The notes under the pieces: model-generated
Told to the model about the DNA's origin: nothing
The model's database searches: none
What the model saw: the letters and a program-made list of their open reading frames with translations, nothing else
Part shown: positions 25,601 through 33,849 of the stretch, in pieces
Layout: each line of letters starts with the position of its first letter
Position numbering within the stretch: position 1 is the first letter of the stretch
Made by a program: the position numbers and the translations under genes
Origin: CAYMZZ01 sp044463125
GTDB taxonomy: Bacteria; Bacteroidota; Bacteroidia; Chitinophagales; Chitinophagaceae
Assembly: GCA_044463125.1 (NCBI GenBank)
Contig: JBIQMS010000003.1
Coordinates: forward strand, 139,751-203,750
DNA length: 64,000 nt
Reading direction: 5' to 3'

Positions 25601-26838
25601 ATTATTTCTGCTAATTCTGTGGCGATTTTTTGAGCCATGAGCGGAGGAACAGCATTTCCAATTTGCTTAAACCCTGCTGTTCGATTTTTACCTTCCTTAA
25701 CTCCTTCGAAATAGAAATCGTCAGGAAAGGACTGAAGTCTAGCCGCCTCCCTCATAGTCAGAGATCTGTTTTGTTTTATGTCCGGATGTATGTAGTAATG
25801 CCCATCCTTAGCAATATGCGCAACAACAGTTTGTGAATATTCAGCCCCTGGGTTAACTACTTTAAAACGGTCGAAAAAGGAATGCTGATTAGCGTGTGTC
25901 TTTAGCCGTTTAGGTAGTGATGTATAGTTAAGCCTTTCTCCCTTCTGCAATAGCTCAACTGCAATGCGATAAATTTCTTTGTCTTGCACCGTATGAGGAC
26001 GGGCGACATGTTGTGTGAGGATATCAATACCATTCCTAATACCTGCTTGAGTAAGATATCTTTTCGAGGGTTTACTATATGAAAGATATTTATCAACTCC
26101 TTCACCAGCCTGAATCGACGGAAGGTCATACAACAATTCGCCTACAGTGTACTTTGTATTGCAACGAAAGTTCTCCAAATCAGGAAGGGTAATATTGATG
26201 TCTTTCTGCCAGCCGAGAATGATTACCCTTTTTCTGTTTTGTAAGACCCCAAAGTTGTTTGCTTCCAATGTGAAAAGCATCATGTTATAACCTTTCTTAT
26301 CAAATAGCTTTTCCATGTTTTGGAGATACAGACCTCCTCCGGCTGACTTTAAACCCAGAACGTTCTCAAACACGAACATTTTGGGCTGGTATTTTTCAAG
26401 GTATTTGGCATACTGAACATACAAGTAGTTACGTGGGTCGCCTTTCATTCCATCTTTTTGGCGTGCCCTGCCCACTAAAGAATAAGCTTGGCAAGGGGGG
26501 CCGCCGATGATCAAATCGACACTGCGATTGCCAAGCAGAGTTTCGATTGCCTTATGAATTTTTGGGTTGTTCTCTCCGCCTATTGGGAGATTGATTACAC
26601 AATCGAGAAGGTTTTGAGGAATATCTGAGTATAATTCTGGACGGGTGATTTCTCCTTTGAGATAAGATTTGTATATATCGAAATTCCCCGCAGATTTTAG
26701 ATAGTGGTACGCAACTCTGGTTTTCAGGGTATAACATGCCGCCTCATCCATTTCCACATGAGCTATAGGCTCAAAGCCGGCCCTTATGAACCCTTCAGAC
26801 ATTCCGCCAGCACCAGCAAAGAGATCAATGAAAGTCAT
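25597..26838 (-). CDS. DNA (cytosine-5) methyltransferase
   Basis: 413 residues. All key C5 motifs are present: motif I FIDLFAGAGGMSEGF at the N-terminus, motif IV GGPPCQAYS with the catalytic Cys (~137), motif VI FENVLGL, motif VIII QNRKRVIILG, then a short target-recognition region, motif IX MREAARLQSFPDDF and motif X QIGNAVPPLMAQKIA. Makes 5-methylcytosine in a defined but unknown sequence. It overlaps the upstream vsr gene by 14 nt and the downstream broken ORF by 4 nt. No classical restriction gene is adjacent; the GHKL unit may take that role. Confidence 0.93.
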   Translation of the reverse strand: MTFIDLFAGAGGMSEGFIRAGFEPIAHVEMDEAACYTLKTRVAYHYLKSAGNFDIYKSYLKGEITRPELYSDIPQNLLDCVINLPIGGENNPKIHKAIETLLGNRSVDLIIGGPPCQAYSLVGRARQKDGMKGDPRNYLYVQYAKYLEKYQPKMFVFENVLGLKSAGGGLYLQNMEKLFDKKGYNMMLFTLEANNFGVLQNRKRVIILGWQKDINITLPDLENFRCNTKYTVGELLYDLPSIQAGEGVDKYLSYSKPSKRYLTQAGIRNGIDILTQHVARPHTVQDKEIYRIAVELLQKGERLNYTSLPKRLKTHANQHSFFDRFKVVNPGAEYSQTVVAHIAKDGHYYIHPDIKQNRSLTMREAARLQSFPDDFYFEGVKEGKNRTAGFKQIGNAVPPLMAQKIATELAEII

Positions 26839-27259
26839 TTTCGTGAGATAAGATTTTCGTTACTAAGTTATTAATATTTTTATTCATTTTATCACCCTTT
26901 ATCGCGCATTCCCAGACTACAATCACATTCCAGCCGGTGTCTTTTAAGGCATTTGACGCAATTTTATCATTTATTCTATTTTTGTTGATCTTTTGAGTCC
27001 ACCATTCGGTTCTTGTCTTGGGAATACTGAAATATTTGCAGTTCCTGTGGCCATGCCAGAAGCAACCGTGTACAAAGATTACAGTCCGGTATTTCGGTAG
27101 TATAATATCAGGCTTCCCTGGGAGGTTCTTATCATGTAATCTGAACCTGAAGCCTTGGGAGAATAGCGCCTTCCTTACAAAGATCTCAGGCTTAGTGTTT
27201 TTTCCCCGGATACGACTCATATTAAAGCTTCTGGTGAGCTTATCATGTACGTCAGCCAT
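26825..27259 (-). CDS. vsr: Very short patch repair endonuclease
   Basis: 144 residues, normal for the family. Start MADVHDKLTRSFNMSRIRGK; the active-site region is LPGKPDIILPKYRTVIFVHG followed by CFWHGHRNCKYF, and a later TEWWTQKI. Nicks next to T:G mismatches formed when 5-methylcytosine deaminates, protecting sites methylated by the partner enzyme. The 14-nt overlap with the C5 methyltransferase gene is the standard arrangement. Confidence 0.93.
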   Translation of the reverse strand: MADVHDKLTRSFNMSRIRGKNTKPEIFVRKALFSQGFRFRLHDKNLPGKPDIILPKYRTVIFVHGCFWHGHRNCKYFSIPKTRTEWWTQKINKNRINDKIASNALKDTGWNVIVVWECAIKGDKMNKNINNLVTKILSHENDFH

Positions 27260-27282
27260 GTAGTTTGAATTTGGAAGATGCG

Positions 27283-27600
27283 TTATTTTTTTCTGACTCG
27301 TTTACTGTTTTCCGCAATAATTGCCAATTCTTTCAAAATCCTTGTCTTTTCACTATTGCCAAACGCTTTCGTTGAAACAAAAAAATCTTGCAATTCTCTA
27401 TTGATAGTTAACGCAATTCTCATAAACGTAGCCAACGAAGGCTGAATCGTATTCGTCGCCCATTTTGAAACCGTAGCTTCTTCATACCCGAGCTCGGCCG
27501 CCAGGGCGCGGTTGGTGATGCGTTCTTCTTTCAAGACGATCGCAAGCCGGTTCATGATAATCGGCTCCTTTTTCTTCCTTCCTGACTTAAGTTTATTCAT
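27283..27600 (-). CDS. XRE-family controller protein of the methyltransferase operon
   Basis: 105 residues, or 90 if it starts at the internal ATG 27555 (MNRLAIVLKEERITNRALAA). HTH: NRALAAELGYEEATVSKWAT. The small size and position directly before vsr and the methyltransferase resemble C-protein regulators of restriction-modification systems. A palindrome upstream at 27641-27663 is a probable operator. The vsr start is 24 nt downstream. Confidence 0.8.
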   Translation of the reverse strand: MNKLKSGRKKKEPIIMNRLAIVLKEERITNRALAAELGYEEATVSKWATNTIQPSLATFMRIALTINRELQDFFVSTKAFGNSEKTRILKELAIIAENSKRVRKK

Positions 27601-27640
27601 CTGGGTTCCGTTCTTCTAAGTACGTTTTCAACCGCCAAAA

Positions 27641-27663
27641 TAGTATTTCTCAAGAAATTACTA
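27641..27663. promoter_or_regulatory. Palindrome upstream of the controller gene
   Basis: TAGTATTTCT C AAGAAATTACTA, near-perfect dyad, 41 nt upstream of the XRE gene. Probably bound by that protein. Confidence 0.5.
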
Positions 27664-27731
27664 TTTATAGAAATAAATATTTGTTATTGCATACCAAACA
27701 TTGTATCTTTAGGATCAAAGTTTAAAACAAA

Positions 27732-27749
27732 AGGCTTTATCAAAAGCCT
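27732..27749. repeat. Short hairpin
   Basis: AGGCTTT / AAAGCCT with a 4-nt loop in the spacer right of the island. Confidence 0.45.
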
Positions 27750-27787
27750 GCGAATTAAACATAATGTAAGCGTATTTGCTGTTGTTC

Positions 27788-27921
27788 TCGTACTGAAATC
27801 TACGACCTTTCAAGAATCCGGGAATAAGGTAAAGCGCTCACGCCGTCCTTAATTGCTAAATTTAAGGTCAAGACGTGGGCGTTCTTATTCGGATTCAGGG
27901 TGTCGTAGCCCTTCAGTACGA
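27788..27921. repeat. Long imperfect hairpin, possible structured RNA or MITE-like element
   Basis: The 5' half and the reverse complement of the 3' half agree over about 60 positions: TCGTACTGAA, CTACGAC, GAATCCG, AATAAG, CACG and CTTAATT blocks occur in the same order, separated by small internal loops, around a GCTA apex. A competing 8-bp pair GACGTGGG (~27872) / CCCACGTC (~27930) exists. It lies between the defence island and a hypothetical gene; 27601-28047 has no other gene. Confidence 0.6.
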
Positions 27922-28047
27922 TAAGGACTTACCCACGTCATTCGTATTTTATACCGGTCCTTTCCACTGCATCTCCGCTTATAAGCCTGTTTCCCTGCGC
28001 TTCCTCAACCTTCAACCCTTATTCTATCATGACAAAAACCAATCGTT

Positions 28048-28551
28048 ATGAAACACTGGAAGGAAGAAAGAATAATGCTGGTGCCGGTGCCGGAGGCCCT
28101 GCTACCGGTGGCGGAGAATCTGGAAGTTCTTTTGCAGGAGCTGGCCGATTCTCTATCCATTTATGCCCACCTGGCTGCAGAGGAGGAGCAACGTGCTTTG
28201 CACCGGGACTATGTGGAAAAACTACTGGCAATGCTGAGAGCAACAATGCCCCAGCAAGCCGGGAATGAAGCTTCTGCCAAATTGGGGTGCGTTGAATTGC
28301 TGGAGGATTGGTGGAATGCCACGGAGAATGATCATTTCGCGAAAACTGAAGGAGAAGTTCAATCCCAAAGTATTTGCATCTGCCTCTCAACAGATGCCTT
28401 GCTGCTGGAGCAGATTTTTCAATTCAGGGTGGAGGAGTTTCTGTGCTACTTTATTCAATGCCTGGCCGGTAATATCTCAGGCAATGATCGTCTATTGGCT
28501 ATTCACTTTGTGGAAATGATGGATAACTTTGCGCCAGTGGAAGCAAACTGA
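28048..28551 (+). CDS. Hypothetical protein
   Basis: 167 residues, all-helical, acidic (EALLPVAENLEVLLQELADS, EEFLCYFIQCLAGN, RLLAIHFVEMMDNF). No family recognised. It is the longest frame in this interval and its codon choice looks coding; an overlapping frame from 28029 is Gly/Ala-rich and less likely. An internal ATG at 28075 is an alternative start. The structured element lies just upstream. Confidence 0.5.
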   Translation: MKHWKEERIMLVPVPEALLPVAENLEVLLQELADSLSIYAHLAAEEEQRALHRDYVEKLLAMLRATMPQQAGNEASAKLGCVELLEDWWNATENDHFAKTEGEVQSQSICICLSTDALLLEQIFQFRVEEFLCYFIQCLAGNISGNDRLLAIHFVEMMDNFAPVEAN

Positions 28552-28596
28552 AATGCTGTGTGGTTTCGGTTTTGTGGGATCAGGGATAAAGTGCCT

Positions 28597-29408
28597 TCAC
28601 GGAAACAACCCCTCCACCTTTATGGTATCCACCACCAACCTTCTAAAAAATAGTTCATTTTTTCTTTCCGTATCGGCTGCGATCATCTCCTGCATTTCCT
28701 CGGGTGAAAAGCCGGCCGTATAGCAGCGCAGGGATTCGAAGGCGCGGGATTCATCTTCGTCGGAATAAGTGATGCGGATGGGCAGGTAAGCATCATCCAC
28801 ATAGTGCACCCAACCATCGCCGCTTGCTTCCTGGCTGCGGGTCCAACCAAAATAGTAGAGGGGGTATTTATCTACCCATCGCTCGCGGAGCAGGAGTTCG
28901 GTAACAATGCTGCTGACGATAATATGTTCCGGATGGCCATATTCCCCATCGGGGCCAAAGCTGAGGATGGCTCCTGGTTGCAGTTGGTCGATCGTTTTCT
29001 TAATCATGTCGCGTAAGGCAACACCTGCCTCCACGGAAGCCCGCACACCATCGCGCTCGCCAAATTTCCGGTCGAGACTCTCGTGGCCACCAAACAGGGG
29101 TGGAAGGATGCCCAGCTTTTCGGCCGAGCAAATCGTTTGTGCCTGTTTGGCTTTTCTTACCGAATCGGGACTGGCCTGCAAATGGCGGGTATCGTTTTCC
29201 GCCGTTACGGCAATAATTAATTGTACCGGATGCCCAAGGCGGGCGTATTTGGCCAGAACGGGACCAAACGCGGTCTCATCGTCGGGGTGGGCGAGTACGA
29301 CCAGAATGGGTTTTTCACGGTCGGCTTACTCTCATTTCTACTCTCACAAGCGGTTGAAAGGATTGACAGGAAGAACAAAAGCAGTAGGAGGGGATGGGTC
29401 GTTTGCAT
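28597..29408 (-). pseudogene. PIG-L deacetylase (secreted), frameshifted
   Basis: The first frame (from 29408) gives a lipoprotein-like signal MQTTHPLLLLLFFLSILSTA followed by CESRNESKPTVKN. The second frame gives KPILVVLAHPDDETAFGPVL and continues to 28597 as a normal PIG-L (LmbE-like) de-N-acetylase with AHPDDE and SFGPDGEYGHPEHI zinc motifs. The switch is in a run of five A (29311-29315, minus strand); one more A would restore one frame. The second frame has a stop just upstream and no start. True decay or a sequencing error cannot be distinguished. Confidence 0.75.
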
Positions 29409-29576
29409 GGAATGGGTTTGCCAATTTTAGATAAGGTAAAGAATTTATTGAATCAGACTGCGGTACCCTCTTTTTTCCTCTGAAAAACCCGCCTCTTTCC
29501 TTCTGTTTCTCACACTTTCAGGAGATATTTGGCGTTATAAAATGTTTTCCTGAGGGAAAGCTGTTTCGTTACCAAT

Positions 29577-30821
29577 ATGCTATTGAAAAGACCATATTTA
29601 GTGGGCCTGCTGGCCTTTATTTGGGGTATACAGCCGATTGTTGCCCAGGAGCTTACAGCCGATGAGTTGTTTACCCAGGCGCGCCAGGCCGCTTTCGATC
29701 AAAAAAATTATCCTCTAGCCCTGGAACGATGCCGAATGGCGCTGGCAAAAAGTCCCGACTATACGGATATTCGCGTGCTGATGGGGCGTGTGTATTATTG
29801 GCATGGCCAACCTGATAGCGCCCGCATTACCCTTGCTAAGGCAGTAGAATTATCCCCTCAGCACGAAGATGCCGCCTTTGCCGCTGGCAGCATTGCTTAC
29901 TATCTGCATCAATACCCGGAGGCACTCGGCTATTGCGAGGGCGGTCTGCAATATCATCGTAGCTCTGCCGATCTGTTGTTGCTCAAAACAAAGGTTCTTA
30001 TTGCCATTCGACAGTACAGCGAAGCTTTGGCTATTACGGATACTCTTTTGCGTAAGCAGCCTCCGGTGAAGGAGGCAAGAGTGCTGGCCGATCGCATCAA
30101 AGACTATCGTTCGACCAACCGGATGGGTGTTCGGTACGATTACACACATTTCTCCAAACAATTCGACCAGGGCTGGCACCAGGCCAGTATAGATTATACC
30201 CGGCAAACAGGAATAGGTCCGGTAACGGCGCGGATCAACTATGGTCATCGCTTTGGTGAATCGGGCTGGCAGGTAGAAGCAGAAGCCTATCCCCGTATTT
30301 CACGTAAACTCTACACTTATGTAAGCCTGGGCTATTCGCCTGACCGACCTATATTCCCCCAATTCAGATCGGGATTTTCGCTCTATGTAAACCTGCCGAA
30401 GAGTTTTGAGGTGGATGCGGGATTTCGGTACCTGCATTTCAATGAGGATACATGGATCTTTACGGGTGCCCTTGGAAAGTATTACCAAAGCTGGTGGTTC
30501 AACCTGCGCGCTTATATTACGCCTTCCAGCAGCCGCATTGCGCAAGCCTGGGAAGCTACTACCCGCTATTACCTCGCTGGCGCCGACGATTACCTGAGCC
30601 TTTCGGTGGGTACCGGCCTTTCGCCGGACGAACGGAATCAGGCAATCCTGCTCAACAGCAACTACAAACTGATTACGCGTCGGGCATCGGCGGCTTATTA
30701 TTTCAGCTGCAAAAAAATGAACCTGTTTTCACTGGGACTTTCCTGGGCCAATGTGGAATACCTGCCCAAAACACGCGACAATCAGATTAACGCAAGCATT
30801 GGCTATCATCGCCGGTTTTAG
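29577..30821 (+). CDS. YaiO-type outer-membrane beta-barrel with TPR N-terminus
   Basis: 414 residues. Signal peptide to ~23 (WGIQPIVAQ). TPR-like helices fill residues 25-180 (ADELFTQARQAAFDQKNYPL, ALAITDTLLRKQPP). The C-terminal ~230 residues are alternating beta strands of a YaiO-type barrel (MGVRYDYTHFSKQFDQGWHQ, YRRF-type end). Resembles export components of exopolysaccharide systems. It converges with the GT2 gene, 41 nt between stops, supporting a shared role. Confidence 0.82.
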   Translation: MLLKRPYLVGLLAFIWGIQPIVAQELTADELFTQARQAAFDQKNYPLALERCRMALAKSPDYTDIRVLMGRVYYWHGQPDSARITLAKAVELSPQHEDAAFAAGSIAYYLHQYPEALGYCEGGLQYHRSSADLLLLKTKVLIAIRQYSEALAITDTLLRKQPPVKEARVLADRIKDYRSTNRMGVRYDYTHFSKQFDQGWHQASIDYTRQTGIGPVTARINYGHRFGESGWQVEAEAYPRISRKLYTYVSLGYSPDRPIFPQFRSGFSLYVNLPKSFEVDAGFRYLHFNEDTWIFTGALGKYYQSWWFNLRAYITPSSSRIAQAWEATTRYYLAGADDYLSLSVGTGLSPDERNQAILLNSNYKLITRRASAAYYFSCKKMNLFSLGLSWANVEYLPKTRDNQINASIGYHRRF

Positions 30822-30862
30822 TTCAAGACATTAACTTGATGAATGGCTTTGTATCGGGCTGC

Positions 30863-32290
30863 TTATTTTTTCTTTGCGGTTTGAAAACCGGTTCTTGTCA
30901 TTTCTCCCCACGACTTCTTCTTGCGCAGCAGATCAATATTGCCTCGCACAGCCGACCATACTACAAAGGGATGGAATAGAATGGGCTCTAAAAATGCTGT
31001 TGCCATTAGTTGAAGTATATACTTCCCCTTTTTATATTGATTATAAGTTAGTACTTCCATGAGTATGGCAAATGTGGAATACAAAAAGCCAAAGCTAAAG
31101 ATGAAGCCCAGCAACGCGAAGAAGAATGACCAATCCATAAGGCCTAAAGCACAAAAGAGCAAGAAGGCACAAAAACCTACAAATTCAATCAATGGTGCCA
31201 GAAATTCGAAAAAGAACCAATAGGGATAACTAATCAACCCTAATACCCGATACCGGGGATTGAAGAACATTTTGCGATGAATGCGCAAGGTTTCGATGGT
31301 GCCACGGGTCCAGCGATTGCGTTGTCGGCCCAATATCTTGAAGCTGGAAGGCGCTTCGGTCCAGCAAAGCGGATCTGGTATATAACTTACCTTATAGGGC
31401 AGTTTGCGTTCTTCCATATAGCGACGCATGCGCACCACCAACTCCATGTCTTCACCCACCGTTCCATGATCATATCCACCGGCTTTAATCACGATGTCGC
31501 GGTCGAATGCGCCAAAGGCACCGGAAATCAGGAGCAAGCCATTGAGCCGACTCCAGGCCATACGACCCAGCAAGAATGCACGGATATATTCCAGCGTTTG
31601 CACACGGGGTATCCATTGATGCGGTAAATGCACCCGAATAATTTTACCGTCGCGTACTTCGCAGGAGTTTGCGATGCGCACCACGCCACCCGTTGCTATT
31701 ACGCGTTCCTTCTTCTCTTCGAGAAATGGCTTCACCAGTTTGAGCATGGCATCCTGCTCCAGGATGCAGTCCACATCTATACAAACGATATAGTCGTTCG
31801 AGGCAATGTTGACGCCTACATTCAATGCATCGGCCTTACCTCCATTTTCCTTATCTACTACGGTGAGCTTATGGTAAACAGGGTTCTTGCTTTTGTAAAC
31901 TCCCCTAACCGCTTTGGTGGCAATATGCTGGGTAACCAATCGTGGCACAAGCTCCAACTCATAAGCTTCTATCAATCGGTCCAGTGAATTGTCTTTGCTG
32001 CCATCGTTGACCACAATCAGCTCCATTTTGTTGTAGTGGATACTCAACAACGACCGCACATTTTCTATAATCGTCGCGCCCTCATTATAGGCCGGGGCCA
32101 GGATGCTGATGGAGGGTGTGTGGGGCGAAACAGCCATGAGCGAATAATCGGTGAAACTGCTTTTGCGTAAATAGCGACGTGTTTCGCCTATAGAATAAAC
32201 GGCTATGAACAAATAGCATAGCAGAAGAATGACAGAATAGAGGAGTATGCCATAGGTGAAGAAATTATATATCCATTCGCTCCAGCTCAT
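30863..32290 (-). CDS. Membrane glycosyltransferase family 2 (PgaC/BcsA-like)
   Basis: 475 residues. One N-terminal helix (ILLYSVILLLCYLFI), then the GT2 catalytic domain with ISILAPAYNEGATI, VVNDGSKDNS, CIDVDC (metal-binding D), GEDMELVVRMRR and the RQRNRW product-binding motif near residue 335. Four C-terminal helices follow. A processive polysaccharide synthase at the inner membrane is likely. Last gene of a four-gene minus-strand operon; it overlaps the HEAT gene by 4 nt. Confidence 0.9.
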   Translation of the reverse strand: MSWSEWIYNFFTYGILLYSVILLLCYLFIAVYSIGETRRYLRKSSFTDYSLMAVSPHTPSISILAPAYNEGATIIENVRSLLSIHYNKMELIVVNDGSKDNSLDRLIEAYELELVPRLVTQHIATKAVRGVYKSKNPVYHKLTVVDKENGGKADALNVGVNIASNDYIVCIDVDCILEQDAMLKLVKPFLEEKKERVIATGGVVRIANSCEVRDGKIIRVHLPHQWIPRVQTLEYIRAFLLGRMAWSRLNGLLLISGAFGAFDRDIVIKAGGYDHGTVGEDMELVVRMRRYMEERKLPYKVSYIPDPLCWTEAPSSFKILGRQRNRWTRGTIETLRIHRKMFFNPRYRVLGLISYPYWFFFEFLAPLIEFVGFCAFLLFCALGLMDWSFFFALLGFIFSFGFLYSTFAILMEVLTYNQYKKGKYILQLMATAFLEPILFHPFVVWSAVRGNIDLLRKKKSWGEMTRTGFQTAKKK

Positions 32291-33423
32291 GCGCTCAATT
32301 CATGTTTTAATTGTGGAAGAAGCTGGTTCCATGGAAAGGTATCGGTTGGCAGTTCCTGTCCGATCTGGTGAAATGCATCCTTATCCCATTCGAGTAGCGC
32401 TCTAGCGGCGGTCGCTTTTATTTGATGGTTCGGATGCGACAACATGGAAAGTAGAAAAGGCTTCTGTTCTTCGCTGCCAATCTGTTGAATAACTTGCAGA
32501 ATCTGAACCTGGAGCCGGGGTTCTTCCGCTGGAAAATATTGTATCAATGTTGCTGCGTCTGCTATGTCGCCAATTTCCATCAGGGCAGCCAGGGCTTTTT
32601 CGCGGATGGAAGGTTGGGAACTTTTCATAAGCGCCAGCACCGCTGCTTTTTGATCGAATTGCTGATAGCGGGCTATCAAGCGAAGCGTAAATTCCACTAC
32701 GCTGTTATTAGACGACTGCAGAAGTTTCCCGAGCGATGGAAACACAATCCGGGGATGCTGTGTTAGCTCATGAAGCAGGCATATCTGTTGCCAGTCGGTA
32801 ACCGGGTGGCTAATCACTTCCAGGAAGCGTAAACCCTCAAAGCCGGTTAGTTTTACCACGGCAATGCGTGCTTCGTTTCGTACCAGCTCATGTTTATCGT
32901 TGGTGAGTCGGTAAATACGGGTTATATAGCGCTTTTGTTGTAATTGCGCTAATTGTTGAATTGCGCGCGCTTTTATATGCCAATGTTTGCTCTTTAACTT
33001 CTGCAGGCTGTCATCGGCCAGCCCTGCTTTTTCGTAATATCTGCAGATATTCGTTGAAGCCTGCCCGCTCATATTTCTGGCTGCGGCCGCCAGCTCCCGA
33101 ATGAAGGTAGTGCGGGCAAACTTATCCTTTAACCAGCGGTTGGAAAGTACTTTTGTAGCGTGCTTATCCAGGAATTCATTGCATTCTGCCTCGGTATCGC
33201 AAATGGCTAACTCACTAATGAAGTCACTAAATTGTTGTCGCAAACGCCTACGCCTGGCCGAAATGCTTTTGCGCTTTATCAGGTAGATAGCCATGAAGAT
33301 TACCAGCCCGGCAATTACCAACAAAAAGAAGAACATGCCCTTCAGCAAATGGGCAGGTTCCACAATTTGGAGCATACAGGTTGGAATAGAAAACATGAGT
33401 TGGGAAATGGTCTTACCGGTCAA
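32287..33423 (-). CDS. Membrane-anchored HEAT-repeat protein
   Basis: 378 residues. One helix near residues 29-50 (GMFFFLLVIAGLVIFMAIYL), a basic stretch, then HEAT-like alpha repeats (SKHWHIKARAIQQLAQLQQK, ELVRNEARIAVVKLTGFEG, QPSIREKALAALMEIGD, HPNHQIKATAARALLEW). Likely a scaffold for the adjacent glycosyltransferase. Its gene starts 6 nt after the response regulator gene and overlaps GT2 by 4 nt. An internal ATG at 33396 is a possible start. Confidence 0.8.
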   Translation of the reverse strand: MTGKTISQLMFSIPTCMLQIVEPAHLLKGMFFFLLVIAGLVIFMAIYLIKRKSISARRRRLRQQFSDFISELAICDTEAECNEFLDKHATKVLSNRWLKDKFARTTFIRELAAAARNMSGQASTNICRYYEKAGLADDSLQKLKSKHWHIKARAIQQLAQLQQKRYITRIYRLTNDKHELVRNEARIAVVKLTGFEGLRFLEVISHPVTDWQQICLLHELTQHPRIVFPSLGKLLQSSNNSVVEFTLRLIARYQQFDQKAAVLALMKSSQPSIREKALAALMEIGDIADAATLIQYFPAEEPRLQVQILQVIQQIGSEEQKPFLLSMLSHPNHQIKATAARALLEWDKDAFHQIGQELPTDTFPWNQLLPQLKHELSA

Positions 33424-33429
33424 TTAAAT

Positions 33430-33789
33430 TCAGGCGCTCTGTGAAAGACGCTTTACCCTTACTGAAAGCTCATTGGGGCTAAATGGCTTGGTGATGTAAT
33501 CGTCGGCGCCCAGATTAAAGGCTTCCAACACTACATTTTCCTGGCCCATGGCACTGAGCACAATCACCGGCGTTTTGGTATTTTGTCCTTTTACTTTGCC
33601 CACAATTTCCAATCCGGAAGAGTAGGGCATCATGATATCGGTAATGATGAGATCGGGTTTGTGTGTGTCGATATGTTCCATCGCTTCACGACCGTTGTCG
33701 GCTACTATCACTTCATGTCCGTCTTTGCGGAGGCGAAGTGCGATCGTTTTTAGCATGATGGGTTCATCTTCAGCTACCAGGATTTTCAT
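33430..33789 (-). CDS. Single-domain response regulator
   Basis: 119 residues, receiver domain only. Acidic pair EDE near the N-terminus, phosphorylation site D in DLIITDIMMPYSSGLEI (~52), T/S in VLSAMG and K in ITKPFSPNELSVRV. It has no output domain, so it acts by protein contact, probably on the HEAT/GT2 pair. It lies 60 nt downstream of the hybrid kinase, its likely partner. Confidence 0.92.
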   Translation of the reverse strand: MKILVAEDEPIMLKTIALRLRKDGHEVIVADNGREAMEHIDTHKPDLIITDIMMPYSSGLEIVGKVKGQNTKTPVIVLSAMGQENVVLEAFNLGADDYITKPFSPNELSVRVKRLSQSA

Positions 33790-33849
33790 TTTGTTTATTT
33801 GTAGGGTTTGGAATTTTTATGTTTAAGTCGAACGGAAATGCTCTTGATA

